64,000 nt of DNA from MPNP01 sp963668325 (lineage in GTDB: Bacteria > Pseudomonadota > Alphaproteobacteria > Rhodobacterales > Rhodobacteraceae), in assembly GCA_963668325.1 (NCBI GenBank), contig OY764222.1, forward strand, positions 62,001 to 126,000. Reading direction: 5' to 3'. Below are positions 32,728-41,785 of the stretch, piece by piece. How positions within the stretch are numbered: the stretch's first letter is position 1; the number at the start of each line of letters is the position of its first letter. The position numbers were made by a program, and so were the translations under genes. Below the pieces are notes generated by a model. The model searched no databases. It had not been told where the DNA came from and saw nothing but the letters and a program-made list of their open reading frames with translations.

Positions 32728-34899
32728 ATGACTGCTGAAATATTTTCCCTTACCCAAAACCCCCTTCGTAAAAGGGAAAAACTTGAAGGTGGCAAGCCTT
32801 TTATTCTCCATACTGATTTCAAACCGGCCGGAGACCAACCCCAGGCCATAAAGGAATTAACTCAAAATATTAATGAAGGGGAATTAAACCAGGTTCTGTT
32901 GGGAGCAACAGGGACCGGCAAAACCTTTGCCATGGTCAAGGTCATTGAGACCTTGCAAAGACCCGCCATTGTGATTGCTCCCAATAAAACATTGGCCGCA
33001 CAACTTTATGGAGAGTTTAAATCCTTTTTCCCAGAAAATTCTGTTGAGTATTTTGTCAGTTACTACGACTATTATCAACCGGAAGCCTATGTACCAAGAA
33101 CTGATACTTACATTGAAAAAGAAGCTCAGATCAATGAACATATTGACCGCATGCGCCACTCTGCAACTCGGGCTCTGCTGGAAAAGGATGATGTCGTAAT
33201 TGTAGCTTCAGTCTCCTGTATTTATGGCATTGGCTCCTTTGAAAGTTATAGCGACATGACCATAGACCTGATTGTGGGTCATGAATATGATCAAAGGAAA
33301 GTTATCAACAATCTCGTTGAGCAACAGTACCGCCGGAATGATTCCTTTTTCCAAAGGGGTTGCTTTCGAGTCAGGGGAGATATCCTAGAGATATGGCCAG
33401 CCCATTATGAAGACCGAGCCTGGCGATTGTCATTCTTTGGCGACGAAATTGAAACAGTTCAGGAATTTGATCCCTTGACTGGAGAGGTTTTTGATAATCT
33501 TGAACAGATAAGGATTTATGCCAACTCGCATTATGTAACTCCGCGCCCCACCATTCTCCAGGCTATAGAAAATATTAAACTGGAATTAAGGCATCGGTTG
33601 CAAGAATTAACTGAGGCTGGCAAGTTATTGGAAGCCCAAAGGTTAGAACAACGAACCAATTTTGATCTGGAAATGCTTTTGGCAGCCGGAGTATGCAAAG
33701 GGATTGAAAATTACTCCAGATACCTAACAGGCAGAAGACCTGGAGAGCCGCCTCCGAACCTATTAGAATACCTGCCAGAGAGAGCGCTCATGTTCATTGA
33801 TGAATCTCATGTTACTGTCTCCCAGTTGGGGGCTATGTACAAGGGAGATTATCGACGTAAATCAACCCTTTCCGATCATGGTTTCAGATTGCCATCCTGT
33901 ATTGACAACAGACCACTTAAATTTGAGGAGTGGGGAGCCATTAGACCTCAGACAGTTTTTGTTTCTGCCACTCCCGGGGACTGGGAATTACAACAGACCG
34001 AAGGGGTTGTTGTTGAACAAATAGTACGGCCGACAGGTTTATTGGATCCCGAGATTGTAATAAGGCCGGTAACCCATCAGGTTGATGAACTCCTTGAGGA
34101 AATCAGGATAGTTACTCTCAAGGGCCTTCGGGTTCTTGTAACCACACTTACCAAGCGAATGGCCGAAGACCTTACCGAGTATCTTCATGAACAAGGTATT
34201 CGAGTCAGATATTTGCACTCTGATGTAGAAACCCTGGAAAGAATAGAAATTATCAGAGATCTTCGGTTGGGAACCTTTGATGTCCTCGTTGGAATCAACT
34301 TGCTCAGAGAAGGACTTGATATACCTGAATGTGGACTGGTTGCCATTCTGGATGCAGACAAGGAGGGATTTTTAAGATCCGAAAGATCCTTGATTCAGAC
34401 GATAGGACGTGCTTCAAGAAATGCCGAAGGCAAGGTGATCATGTTTGCGGACAAGATTACCAGGTCAATGGAAGCTGCAATATCGGAAACAGACAGAAGA
34501 AGAGAGAAACAGAAGAAATACAATGAGGAACACGGAATTGTAGCACAAACCGTACAGAAAAATATTACCGATGCCTTTGCAGGAGTTTATTCCTCAGATA
34601 CTGATACAAATCGAATTACGGCTGATTTGGAAACACATAAAATTGGTGCCAACCTTCAATCTCACCTGGATGATTTGCGTAAAAAAATGCATCAAGCTGC
34701 TGAAAATCTGGAATTTGAGGAAGCTGCTAAAATACGGGACGAAATCAAACGCCTGGAAACAGTTGAACTGGTATTGGCTGATGATCCTCTGGCAAGACAA
34801 AGTAAGGTTGAAACCATGGTATCGGAAGCGATTGAAGCCCGTGGCAGATCAAAGGCAGGGAAACCAGGTACAAGAAAATTTAAAAGCCCCTTGAAGTAA
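32728..34899 (+). CDS. uvrB: UvrABC system protein B (UvrB)
   Basis: The protein is 723 residues, with a somewhat longer N-terminus and C-terminus than E. coli UvrB. Helicase motif I is G-A-T-G-T-G-K-T-F near 58. The beta-hairpin region Y-Y-D-Y-Y-Q-P-E-A-Y-V-P is near 113, followed by the DEAD-like D-E-S-H near 350, and Q-T-I-G-R-A-S-R-N near 555. The C-terminal UVR domain L-D-D-L-R-K-K-M-H-Q-A-A-E-N-L-E-F-E-E-A-A-K-I-R-D-E-I is near 650. UvrB verifies DNA lesions and recruits UvrC in nucleotide excision repair. It is convergent with lysS, 11 bp apart. Confidence 0.97.
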   Translation: MTAEIFSLTQNPLRKREKLEGGKPFILHTDFKPAGDQPQAIKELTQNINEGELNQVLLGATGTGKTFAMVKVIETLQRPAIVIAPNKTLAAQLYGEFKSFFPENSVEYFVSYYDYYQPEAYVPRTDTYIEKEAQINEHIDRMRHSATRALLEKDDVVIVASVSCIYGIGSFESYSDMTIDLIVGHEYDQRKVINNLVEQQYRRNDSFFQRGCFRVRGDILEIWPAHYEDRAWRLSFFGDEIETVQEFDPLTGEVFDNLEQIRIYANSHYVTPRPTILQAIENIKLELRHRLQELTEAGKLLEAQRLEQRTNFDLEMLLAAGVCKGIENYSRYLTGRRPGEPPPNLLEYLPERALMFIDESHVTVSQLGAMYKGDYRRKSTLSDHGFRLPSCIDNRPLKFEEWGAIRPQTVFVSATPGDWELQQTEGVVVEQIVRPTGLLDPEIVIRPVTHQVDELLEEIRIVTLKGLRVLVTTLTKRMAEDLTEYLHEQGIRVRYLHSDVETLERIEIIRDLRLGTFDVLVGINLLREGLDIPECGLVAILDADKEGFLRSERSLIQTIGRASRNAEGKVIMFADKITRSMEAAISETDRRREKQKKYNEEHGIVAQTVQKNITDAFAGVYSSDTDTNRITADLETHKIGANLQSHLDDLRKKMHQAAENLEFEEAAKIRDEIKRLETVELVLADDPLARQSKVETMVSEAIEARGRSKAGKPGTRKFKSPLK

Positions 34900-34922
34900 G
34901 TTGATACAACTTACCCCAAGGA
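34889..34922. terminator. Bidirectional hairpin between uvrB and lysS
   Basis: GTAAGTT/AACTTAC (34896-34902 and 34908-34914) forms a stem around a five-base loop and is extended by CCTTG/CAAGG outside. It overlaps the ends of both convergent genes and could terminate in either direction. There is no strong U-tract. Confidence 0.45.
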
Positions 34923-36509
34923 AGACTCTTGTTCTTTTAGCCTTTGCGTTATCAGGTTGGCGGTTTTCTCAGGACCAAATAAGGAAATAAAACTGCCAAA
35001 TCGGGGCCCCTGGCTGGTACCAAAAAGAATTTCATAGAGGGTAGAAAACCAGTTCCGCAAGGGTTCAAATTGGTGTTTCTTGCCTATGGAATAAACCAGG
35101 GTTTGGTAATCTTCACCACTATTGCTACCCTGCCACTCCATAAGCTCGTCACTTAACTCCAAGAGAGCAACCCTTTCCTTTTCATTTGGGGCACGGAATA
35201 CCCTGGTAGGAGCTATTCTTTCCTTAAAGTATTGAATTGCGCCAATAAGGTTTCTGTGCAGCTCTGGATTATCAGAAGGATTGGAAGCTTGGGTATATTT
35301 CTGTATAAGACCCCATATGACTTCTTCCTCAAAGCTACCGGCAGCACCCACCAGGTTTAGGATCATCGAATAGGAAATATCACTTTGGGCCTCAGGTAGT
35401 TTACCTGAAAATACGTGCCAAGCGGGATTGTTTAATTGCTCAATCCTGCTTTGTGATGGGTAACTACCAACAAATTTTTGCAGGTCATCAACAGCTCTTG
35501 GTACAGCATCAAACGTCAATCTTTTCGCAGTTTTGGGTTTCTGGAACATAAACAGCCCCAGCGATTCGGCGGAAGAATAATCTATCCAGTTTTCCATGGA
35601 AATACCTTCGCTACCGCTTGATTTGGAAATCTTTCCACCTTTTTCATCCAAAAACAGTTCATAAAACATTTCCAGGGGCGGTGCTTTTCCAAAAACCCGA
35701 CAAAGCTTGCGAGCCAATTCAGCGGAGGGAATTAAATCCTTGCCATACATTTCATAGTCAACTTCCAATTGGGCCCATCGCATAGCCCAATCAGGTTTCC
35801 ACTGCATTTTTACATTACCACCCGTAACTGGTAGTTCAATAATCTCACCATCAGGTTCCTGATACAGAATTGTTCCTTTCGAAGGGTTCCTGTCCAAAAT
35901 CGGAACCTGCAGAACCTTACCGGAGATGGGACTGATGGGTAGGAAAGGTGAATAGCTTTTGTCTCTACCTTTGGCTATGCCTCCAAGGGAGGGAAGCATT
36001 ATGGCCATCAACTGGTCATATCTTTCCAAGGCAAGCAGGAGCATTTCATCAAATTTACCCTCCTGATAATACTGGGTTGATGAAATAAACTCATACTCAA
36101 AGCCGAAACTGTCCAAGAAACTTCGTAATTTCTGATTGTTGTAATCGGCAAAACTCTCTACTTCACCAAAAGGATCCCTCACACTTGTCAGGGGGAAGCC
36201 CAAATCTTCTTGCAACCCTTCTCTATTCGGAACATTCAGGGGCACCTTCCGGAAGCCATCCAGATCATCAGAAAAACATATCATTTTTGTTGGGATATCA
36301 GATATCTCCTGGAAGGCCTTCCTGACCATGTTCGTCCTGGCCACTTCACCGAAGGTTCCTATATGAGGCAATCCAGAGGGGCCGTATCCAGTTTGAAACA
36401 ACACATACCCCTTGGCAGGAGTTTTATTGTTTATTTTTTGCAAAAGCTTTTTTGCCTCGACAAAAGGCCAAGCTTTCAGTTGATCTAATTCTTCAGGTGT
36501 AAAACCCAT
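34911..36509 (-). CDS. lysS: Class I lysyl-tRNA synthetase
   Basis: About 532 residues, the archaeal-type class I enzyme rather than the common class II LysRS. The HIGH motif appears as H49-I-G-T in G-P-S-G-L-P-H-I-G-T-F-G-E-V, and the KMSKS loop is G-G-K-I-S-K-S-S-G-S near 285. It charges tRNA-Lys in the cytosol. Alphaproteobacteria commonly carry this class I form. The ATG at 36509 is preferred over a preceding TTG. A 230-bp AT-rich gap follows upstream. Confidence 0.95.
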   Translation of the reverse strand: MGFTPEELDQLKAWPFVEAKKLLQKINNKTPAKGYVLFQTGYGPSGLPHIGTFGEVARTNMVRKAFQEISDIPTKMICFSDDLDGFRKVPLNVPNREGLQEDLGFPLTSVRDPFGEVESFADYNNQKLRSFLDSFGFEYEFISSTQYYQEGKFDEMLLLALERYDQLMAIMLPSLGGIAKGRDKSYSPFLPISPISGKVLQVPILDRNPSKGTILYQEPDGEIIELPVTGGNVKMQWKPDWAMRWAQLEVDYEMYGKDLIPSAELARKLCRVFGKAPPLEMFYELFLDEKGGKISKSSGSEGISMENWIDYSSAESLGLFMFQKPKTAKRLTFDAVPRAVDDLQKFVGSYPSQSRIEQLNNPAWHVFSGKLPEAQSDISYSMILNLVGAAGSFEEEVIWGLIQKYTQASNPSDNPELHRNLIGAIQYFKERIAPTRVFRAPNEKERVALLELSDELMEWQGSNSGEDYQTLVYSIGKKHQFEPLRNWFSTLYEILFGTSQGPRFGSFISLFGPEKTANLITQRLKEQESSLG

Positions 36510-36738
36510 CAAGATGTTCCAGTTTGATTATGTGTTACCCTTAAGTTTGTGATTTTCAACTTAAGAATTTAGCGAATACTGCAAGTGTTTTCCAAACCCA
36601 AGGTTTACATAATGTATTTCGGATAAAAATTAAGAAGTTTTTGTAGGTGTAATCCCCATGGCACGTATTTAACGCACCATTACTAACAAAAGTGTAATCA
36701 GTGCGTTTTTCGGTGATCCCTATTTTACCCTCAAAATA

Positions 36739-37356
36739 CTAATTTTGACCAACCGTAATGGGTTGATTCTTAAATTTTGAAGAATCTATCTGATCAACAA
36801 GAAACTGGGCCAACCCTTCTCGGGTAATCGTTTTAACCTTACCTGAATTGGTTGTCATGATTGTCTTATCTGACTGTTTATTGGTTAAGACTGCCGCACG
36901 AACAGCTGTCCAATCTAATCCGCTATCAATAAATATTTTTTCTTCTTTGGAGTGTTCTGAAATGACGGTTTTGAGCATGGTTCTAAAGAGCAATTTTGAG
37001 TACCATGGTATTTGTTTCCAGCTTTCACCAACCCCTGCGGCGGAAATAAAAATAACACGATCTACCTTATGCTGTTGCATCGCACTCACAATATTTTCAG
37101 CACCTTTCGTCAAGGTAACCTGATCTTTTAGGTTGATTGGTCCCAAACAAACCATAACACAATCTTGTGATGCTATTGCCTTGGAAACGTCCTCTTCATT
37201 TAGGATATCACCTTGCATTTTTTTGACCGCTTGATCGAAATTCAATTTATGTGCCGATCTTCCAAATGCAGTAATTTCATAATTTTCCTGCAAGGCTCGG
37301 TGTACAGCAAGGCGACCTGTCTTGCCGGTTGCACCAAAAATGACAATCTTTTTCAT
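36739..37356 (-). CDS. NAD(P)H-binding atypical SDR (BLVRB/YwnB-like)
   Basis: About 205 residues with a Rossmann motif G-A-T-G-K-T-G-R-L at 8-16, D-I-L-N near 53, and V-C-L-G-P near 74. There is no classical YxxxK pair, consistent with the atypical NAD(P)-binding family that includes biliverdin reductase B and stress-induced quinone/flavin reductases. The substrate is unknown. The ATG at 37356 is chosen because the glycine motif begins three residues later. It is monocistronic, with gaps of about 230 bp on both sides that show nothing else. Confidence 0.85.
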   Translation of the reverse strand: MKKIVIFGATGKTGRLAVHRALQENYEITAFGRSAHKLNFDQAVKKMQGDILNEEDVSKAIASQDCVMVCLGPINLKDQVTLTKGAENIVSAMQQHKVDRVIFISAAGVGESWKQIPWYSKLLFRTMLKTVISEHSKEEKIFIDSGLDWTAVRAAVLTNKQSDKTIMTTNSGKVKTITREGLAQFLVDQIDSSKFKNQPITVGQN

Positions 37357-37588
37357 ATGAATCTCCGTAAATCGTCGCAAACTTCCTAAAATAGTGTTCG
37401 TTTTATCAATTTCAGTAGCTTGTTTGCAGACCCTTTAACATTCGCCACGAGGAATGACGGATGTGACTTTCCAGTTTAATCCCCCAAAAAACATTAATTC
37501 CAACGAAAATGTCTGAAATGAATTAAATTAAGAACCTTTCAACTAAAGGTAAGGTACCTATCCTTCTGCACGCCAAAGTTTTTTATTC

Positions 37589-39289
37589 CTAAACTGACCA
37601 TTCTGCAATCTGGTGGTCGGCACGAATTGCAAGACGTTTCTTCTGGAGACCATCAAAAATGCTTTCAAGATCAAGACTCTCGGAAAACAGGGGTAGTGAT
37701 GCTTTTGCCTCTATCAGGAATCGTTTTTCCATAATTTCATTCTCTGTCCATGCTCTATCCCACCACTCCATGATAGGTTCTGAACTTCGATCCAGCATTT
37801 CGGCAGAGGGAAGTTTGTCACTTTTTTTACGATTTATTGTTGGATTGGCAGGCAAAAGATTCCACAGGTCTGCACAAGGCCATGCTGCCCATGAAAGGCA
37901 ATGATCAATATCAAAATTTGATTCCCTAAGTCGTTTGCCACTCCAAATACAATGTACGGGTTTGGTTTGCATCAATTGCCTGGTATGATCACGAACAAAT
38001 CTGACATCTCGACTGGGATCAAGCCATTGCATTGCCTTATAAATGACAGCCGGATCAACTTCCCTCCCTTGGTTTCGTGCATAGTTCTGCATCAACCTTA
38101 TCCACTCGGCAACCAAGGCTGGTTCAATCCAGGCATCAAATCGTACCATCGTACGCCATAAGTTACCAGGTATTCGCACTTCACCAAATGAGAAAAGATA
38201 GGTTTCATCAATAATCAGTTGGTTGGTGATTATTTTTGCCCTCCCCCTGGAAACTGAAAAAATTGGTTTATTAGAACCGGGATACGTCATGTGGGTTGCA
38301 GGCATTAAGGTAATTGTTGCTGCAGCTTCGCGGATGGATTGATGGACTGCTTTGGCATGATCACCAGCAAACCTCGCACCGACACGAAAATCTGCCGGAT
38401 CAAGCCCCGACACAATTTGCCAGGCATCTCTTTTGATAAATCCAAGTCCACCAATACCTTGATTACCGGGAGTTTGGGGTAAACCTGTTTTAATGAGCGG
38501 ATGGTACAGCCTCAACCAGTTTAGGGCAATAAGCCCCAAAGGAATGGATACTTCGCCTTCATACTTATGTTGGGCCATACCTTGTGAACCATCTGCAGCT
38601 CTAGCGACCGACCGCAATAGTCCAAGTTTGTAGGTTGAAGACTTGGCATCGTTCAGGACAACGTGACGTAGAATGGGTAGAGCATCAGTACCATCATCAT
38701 GTAAATGCAGAACCATTTGTTCCCATGAAAGCCCGGGGCGGCCCCATACATCTGGTCTTTTTCCTTGGAAAGCAACAGACATGCCATTGGATTGAGCAAG
38801 TGAAATAATTTCCTCGGATGAAACCGGAAACATTGACCTTTTCTGATCTACAGGCCCTAGACGCAAACTGATGAAAAGTTTGCCACCTGGTTTCAAAAGC
38901 CCAACCAATTTACGAAATGCACGCTTCCTCTTACTTGGCAAAACGTGCATCCAAACCGCAGAGACGAATATGGCATCAAAGGATGTTCCAATCCTATAAA
39001 CTTCTTTTAACTCAGGAAGACTATCATCAAGCCATTGAACCTGTGATCCCTGATGCAGTTCCTGACCTGCTGTTCGCATTGTTTCTGAAGGTTCAACGGC
39101 AAGAACAGTATACCCCTTCCTGGCAAACCAGGCAGCATCACGGCCAGAACCGGCCCCTACATCTAGAATTGCTGCTGGTGGCGAAGGAAACAGGTCAACT
39201 ATAGCTGTAAATAAATGTTCAGGAGAAATTGTCTCATAGCGAGCGGTCAATGAACGACCAGATTCTCCTTCGTATGCCTTAATACCCAT
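37589..39289 (-). CDS. SAM methyltransferase fused to an HNH endonuclease
   Basis: The chain is 566 residues. The N-terminal 180 residues form a class I methyltransferase (I-L-D-V-G-A-G-S-G-R at 41-50, acidic loop E-P-S, later L-L-K-P-G-G-K-L-F-I-S-L). The middle, about 190-430, is helical and unassigned. The C-terminus is an HNH nuclease: C447-I-W-S-G-K, D462-H463, N477 in D-L-W-N-L-L-P, and N486-R-K-K-S-D491. The methyltransferase resembles small-molecule enzymes and lacks an obvious DNA-methylase NPPY/DPPY motif. A restriction or toxin-like role is possible but unproven. The ATG directly follows the nadD stop (no intervening base), so it is co-translated with an essential NAD biosynthesis gene. 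Confidence 0.85.
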   Translation of the reverse strand: MGIKAYEGESGRSLTARYETISPEHLFTAIVDLFPSPPAAILDVGAGSGRDAAWFARKGYTVLAVEPSETMRTAGQELHQGSQVQWLDDSLPELKEVYRIGTSFDAIFVSAVWMHVLPSKRKRAFRKLVGLLKPGGKLFISLRLGPVDQKRSMFPVSSEEIISLAQSNGMSVAFQGKRPDVWGRPGLSWEQMVLHLHDDGTDALPILRHVVLNDAKSSTYKLGLLRSVARAADGSQGMAQHKYEGEVSIPLGLIALNWLRLYHPLIKTGLPQTPGNQGIGGLGFIKRDAWQIVSGLDPADFRVGARFAGDHAKAVHQSIREAAATITLMPATHMTYPGSNKPIFSVSRGRAKIITNQLIIDETYLFSFGEVRIPGNLWRTMVRFDAWIEPALVAEWIRLMQNYARNQGREVDPAVIYKAMQWLDPSRDVRFVRDHTRQLMQTKPVHCIWSGKRLRESNFDIDHCLSWAAWPCADLWNLLPANPTINRKKSDKLPSAEMLDRSSEPIMEWWDRAWTENEIMEKRFLIEAKASLPLFSESLDLESIFDGLQKKRLAIRADHQIAEWSV

Positions 39290-39910
39290 TTACCCAGCAA
39301 GTTTGTTACCGTCCTGATCGTCCTTCGTTTTCCACATACCTTTTGCTCGGTACTTCGACGAGGAAATATTAATTTTCGGAGTTTTAATCAATGTCCAAGC
39401 GGGTGGCTCATGATAAGGAATTCTGCTGGCAATTCTGGCGGGAATATAGAATTTAGCATAACAACTCGCCGCCTTGGAGGCCAAACCAGGTAAATCACAA
39501 TTTGTTCTGGATAGAACCACTATGGGAATGCTATCAAATATCATATCCCAACTTTTCCAATGCACAATCTGCACCAGATTGTCTGACCCCATCAACCAGA
39601 CAAAGCGGTGATGGAGGTATTTCTGTTTTAGCTTAATGACCGTATCACAGGTATGTTTTATGCCATATAGATACTCAAATTCCGATACCTTTATCCTGGG
39701 ATTTCGGATGATGGATTGGGCCTTTTCGGACCTCTCTTCGTAGGATGCTGGTTTTTCATTCTTAAGTGGGTTTCCGGGGCTGACTATCCACCAGACTTCA
39801 TCCAACCCAAACAACTTGATGGCTAGGTTTGATATATGAACATGCCCTTGGTGAGGAGGATCAAACGACCCACCCAACAATCCAACCAGTTTAATTTTAG
39901 GATAAGGCAT
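39290..39910 (-). CDS. nadD: Nicotinate-nucleotide adenylyltransferase NadD
   Basis: A 206-residue nucleotidyltransferase. The (T/H)xGH signature is G-G-S-F-D-P-P-H-Q-G-H at 14-24, V-W-W-I-V-S-P-G-N-P-L-K is near 42, and the ISSSKYR motif is near the C-terminus. It adenylates nicotinate mononucleotide to NaAD, a step of NAD synthesis. The usual neighbours rsfS and proA are absent. Instead its stop codon abuts the methyltransferase-HNH gene downstream. Confidence 0.93.
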   Translation of the reverse strand: MPYPKIKLVGLLGGSFDPPHQGHVHISNLAIKLFGLDEVWWIVSPGNPLKNEKPASYEERSEKAQSIIRNPRIKVSEFEYLYGIKHTCDTVIKLKQKYLHHRFVWLMGSDNLVQIVHWKSWDMIFDSIPIVVLSRTNCDLPGLASKAASCYAKFYIPARIASRIPYHEPPAWTLIKTPKINISSSKYRAKGMWKTKDDQDGNKLAG

Positions 39911-40111
39911 TCTGCTTTCTTTTTAATGTCTTCCTATTGGCTCTTAGAATAAACTACTATGTTAGGTGGTAGTAAGGCAAAAATATTTCCTTGTTAATTC
40001 CATTGAGGGAAGTATAGGAAAGTAAATCATTTTTGTAATTTGTTTCCTCAGGTAGTGAGGGTAAGGCAGACCTGAAATTTCCTCAATTCTGCCCAGATAA
40101 TACGAGTTTAA

Positions 40112-41767
40112 ATGTCGAAATACGAATATGTCTTTCATATGGAGGGGGTTTCAAAGACCTATCCAGGTGGAAAAAAATGCTTTGAAAATATAAATTTATC
40201 CTTCCTCCCGGGGGTCAAGATTGGTGTTGTCGGTGTAAACGGCTCTGGAAAATCCACCTTAATGAAAATTATGGTAGGAATCGAGACAGAATTTGGTGGG
40301 GAAGCCTGGGCTGCCAAAGGAGTTAACGTCGGATATCTTCCTCAAGAGCCACAATTGGAACCTGACCTCAATGTCAGAGAAAATGTCATGCTGGGGGTAA
40401 AGCAAAAAAAAGATATTTTGGATCGTTTCAACGAACTGGCCATGAACTACTCCGAAGAAACTGCCGATGAAATGGCCTCCCTTCAGGACAGAATAGACTC
40501 TGAGAACCTCTGGGATCTAGATACCCAAATCGACCAGGCAATGGATGCAATAAGATGCCCGGACGATGAAGCCCAGGTTTCATCACTTTCCGGTGGCGAA
40601 AGAAGGAGAGTTGCCTTGTGTCGCCTATTGCTTGAATCACCTGAAATTCTTCTTCTTGATGAACCGACCAACCACCTTGATGCCGAGACTGTTGCCTGGC
40701 TTCAACAATATCTGATTGACTACAAGGGAACCTGCCTGATTGTAACCCATGACCGTTATTTTCTGGATGAAATCACCGGCTGGATATTGGAACTGGACCG
40801 AGGACGGGGCATCCCCTATAAGGGTAATTATTCCAGCTGGCTGGAGCAAAAGGCCAAACGTCTGGAACATGAAGCCAGACAAGAAAAATCCAAACAAAGA
40901 ACTCTAAGCAGGGAATTGGAATGGATCAGGTCTGGGGTACAGGCAAGACGTACCAAACAAAAAGCCCGAATTAACGCTTATAATGAAATGATTTCCCAGA
41001 CTGAAAGAGAAAAAATCAGGAGTTCGCAAATTGTTATTCCAAATGGACCCCGCTTAAGTTCCAATGTCATCAAGGTTGAAGGATTGAAAAAATCCCACGG
41101 GGAAAATTTGTTGTTTGAAAATGTCAATTTTGCCATCCCACCGGGTGGCATAGTAGGCGTAATCGGCCCGAATGGGGCAGGAAAAACCACCCTGTTCCGA
41201 ATCATCACCGATAATGAAAATTATGATGAAGGTACTGTCCAGGCAGGTGAGGGTACCATCCTTTCATATGTCGACCAGAACAGGGATAACCTTAATCCGG
41301 ACCACACAGTCTGGGAAGAAATCTCCGGGGGCGCGGATATCATTGAATTGGGCAATGCCGAGGTCAACTCTCGAGCCTATTGTTCGACCTTCAATTTCAA
41401 GGGCACTGACCAGCAAAAGAAAACCGGTCTCTTATCGGGTGGCGAAAGAAACCGGGTTCATTTGGCCAAACTGTTGAAGGATGGCGGTAACCTACTCCTC
41501 CTTGATGAACCGACCAATGACCTTGATGTCGAAACCTTAAGGGCCTTGGAAGAGGCTTTGGAAGAGTTTGCAGGTAGCGCCATGATCATTTCGCATGATC
41601 GATTCTTTTTAGATAGGCTGTGTACCCACATTCTTGCCTTCGAAGGTGAAGGTCATGTTGAATGGTTTGAGGGTAATTTTGAATCTTATATTGAAGACAA
41701 GACCCGTCGCTTGGGGCCAGATTCAATAATCCCGAAAAGAATCAAATACAAGAAATTTGTCAGATAA
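40112..41767 (+). CDS. ettA: Energy-dependent translational throttle protein EttA (ABC-F)
   Basis: 551 residues with two ABC domains and no membrane part. Domain 1 has G-V-N-G-S-G-K-S-T near 40 and L-S-G-G-E-R-R-R-V-A. Domain 2 has G-P-N-G-A-G-K-T-T near 355 and L-S-G-G-E-R-N-R-V-H. The EttA arm insertion near 90-135 and the linker with R-T-L-S-R-E-L-E-W-I-R are present. EttA binds the ribosomal E site and gates the first peptide bond according to ADP/ATP ratio. It is monocistronic; a 200-bp gap with no gene precedes it. Confidence 0.95.
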   Translation: MSKYEYVFHMEGVSKTYPGGKKCFENINLSFLPGVKIGVVGVNGSGKSTLMKIMVGIETEFGGEAWAAKGVNVGYLPQEPQLEPDLNVRENVMLGVKQKKDILDRFNELAMNYSEETADEMASLQDRIDSENLWDLDTQIDQAMDAIRCPDDEAQVSSLSGGERRRVALCRLLLESPEILLLDEPTNHLDAETVAWLQQYLIDYKGTCLIVTHDRYFLDEITGWILELDRGRGIPYKGNYSSWLEQKAKRLEHEARQEKSKQRTLSRELEWIRSGVQARRTKQKARINAYNEMISQTEREKIRSSQIVIPNGPRLSSNVIKVEGLKKSHGENLLFENVNFAIPPGGIVGVIGPNGAGKTTLFRIITDNENYDEGTVQAGEGTILSYVDQNRDNLNPDHTVWEEISGGADIIELGNAEVNSRAYCSTFNFKGTDQQKKTGLLSGGERNRVHLAKLLKDGGNLLLLDEPTNDLDVETLRALEEALEEFAGSAMIISHDRFFLDRLCTHILAFEGEGHVEWFEGNFESYIEDKTRRLGPDSIIPKRIKYKKFVR

Positions 41768-41785
41768 CCAGTTGCTAGGACTGGT
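41767..41785. terminator. Hairpin between convergent ettA and desaturase genes
   Basis: ACCAGT and ACTGGT flank a seven-base loop, overlapping the 3' end of the minus-strand desaturase gene and starting right at the ettA stop codon. It could act in both directions. The stem is short and no U-tract follows, so confidence is low. Confidence 0.35.
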
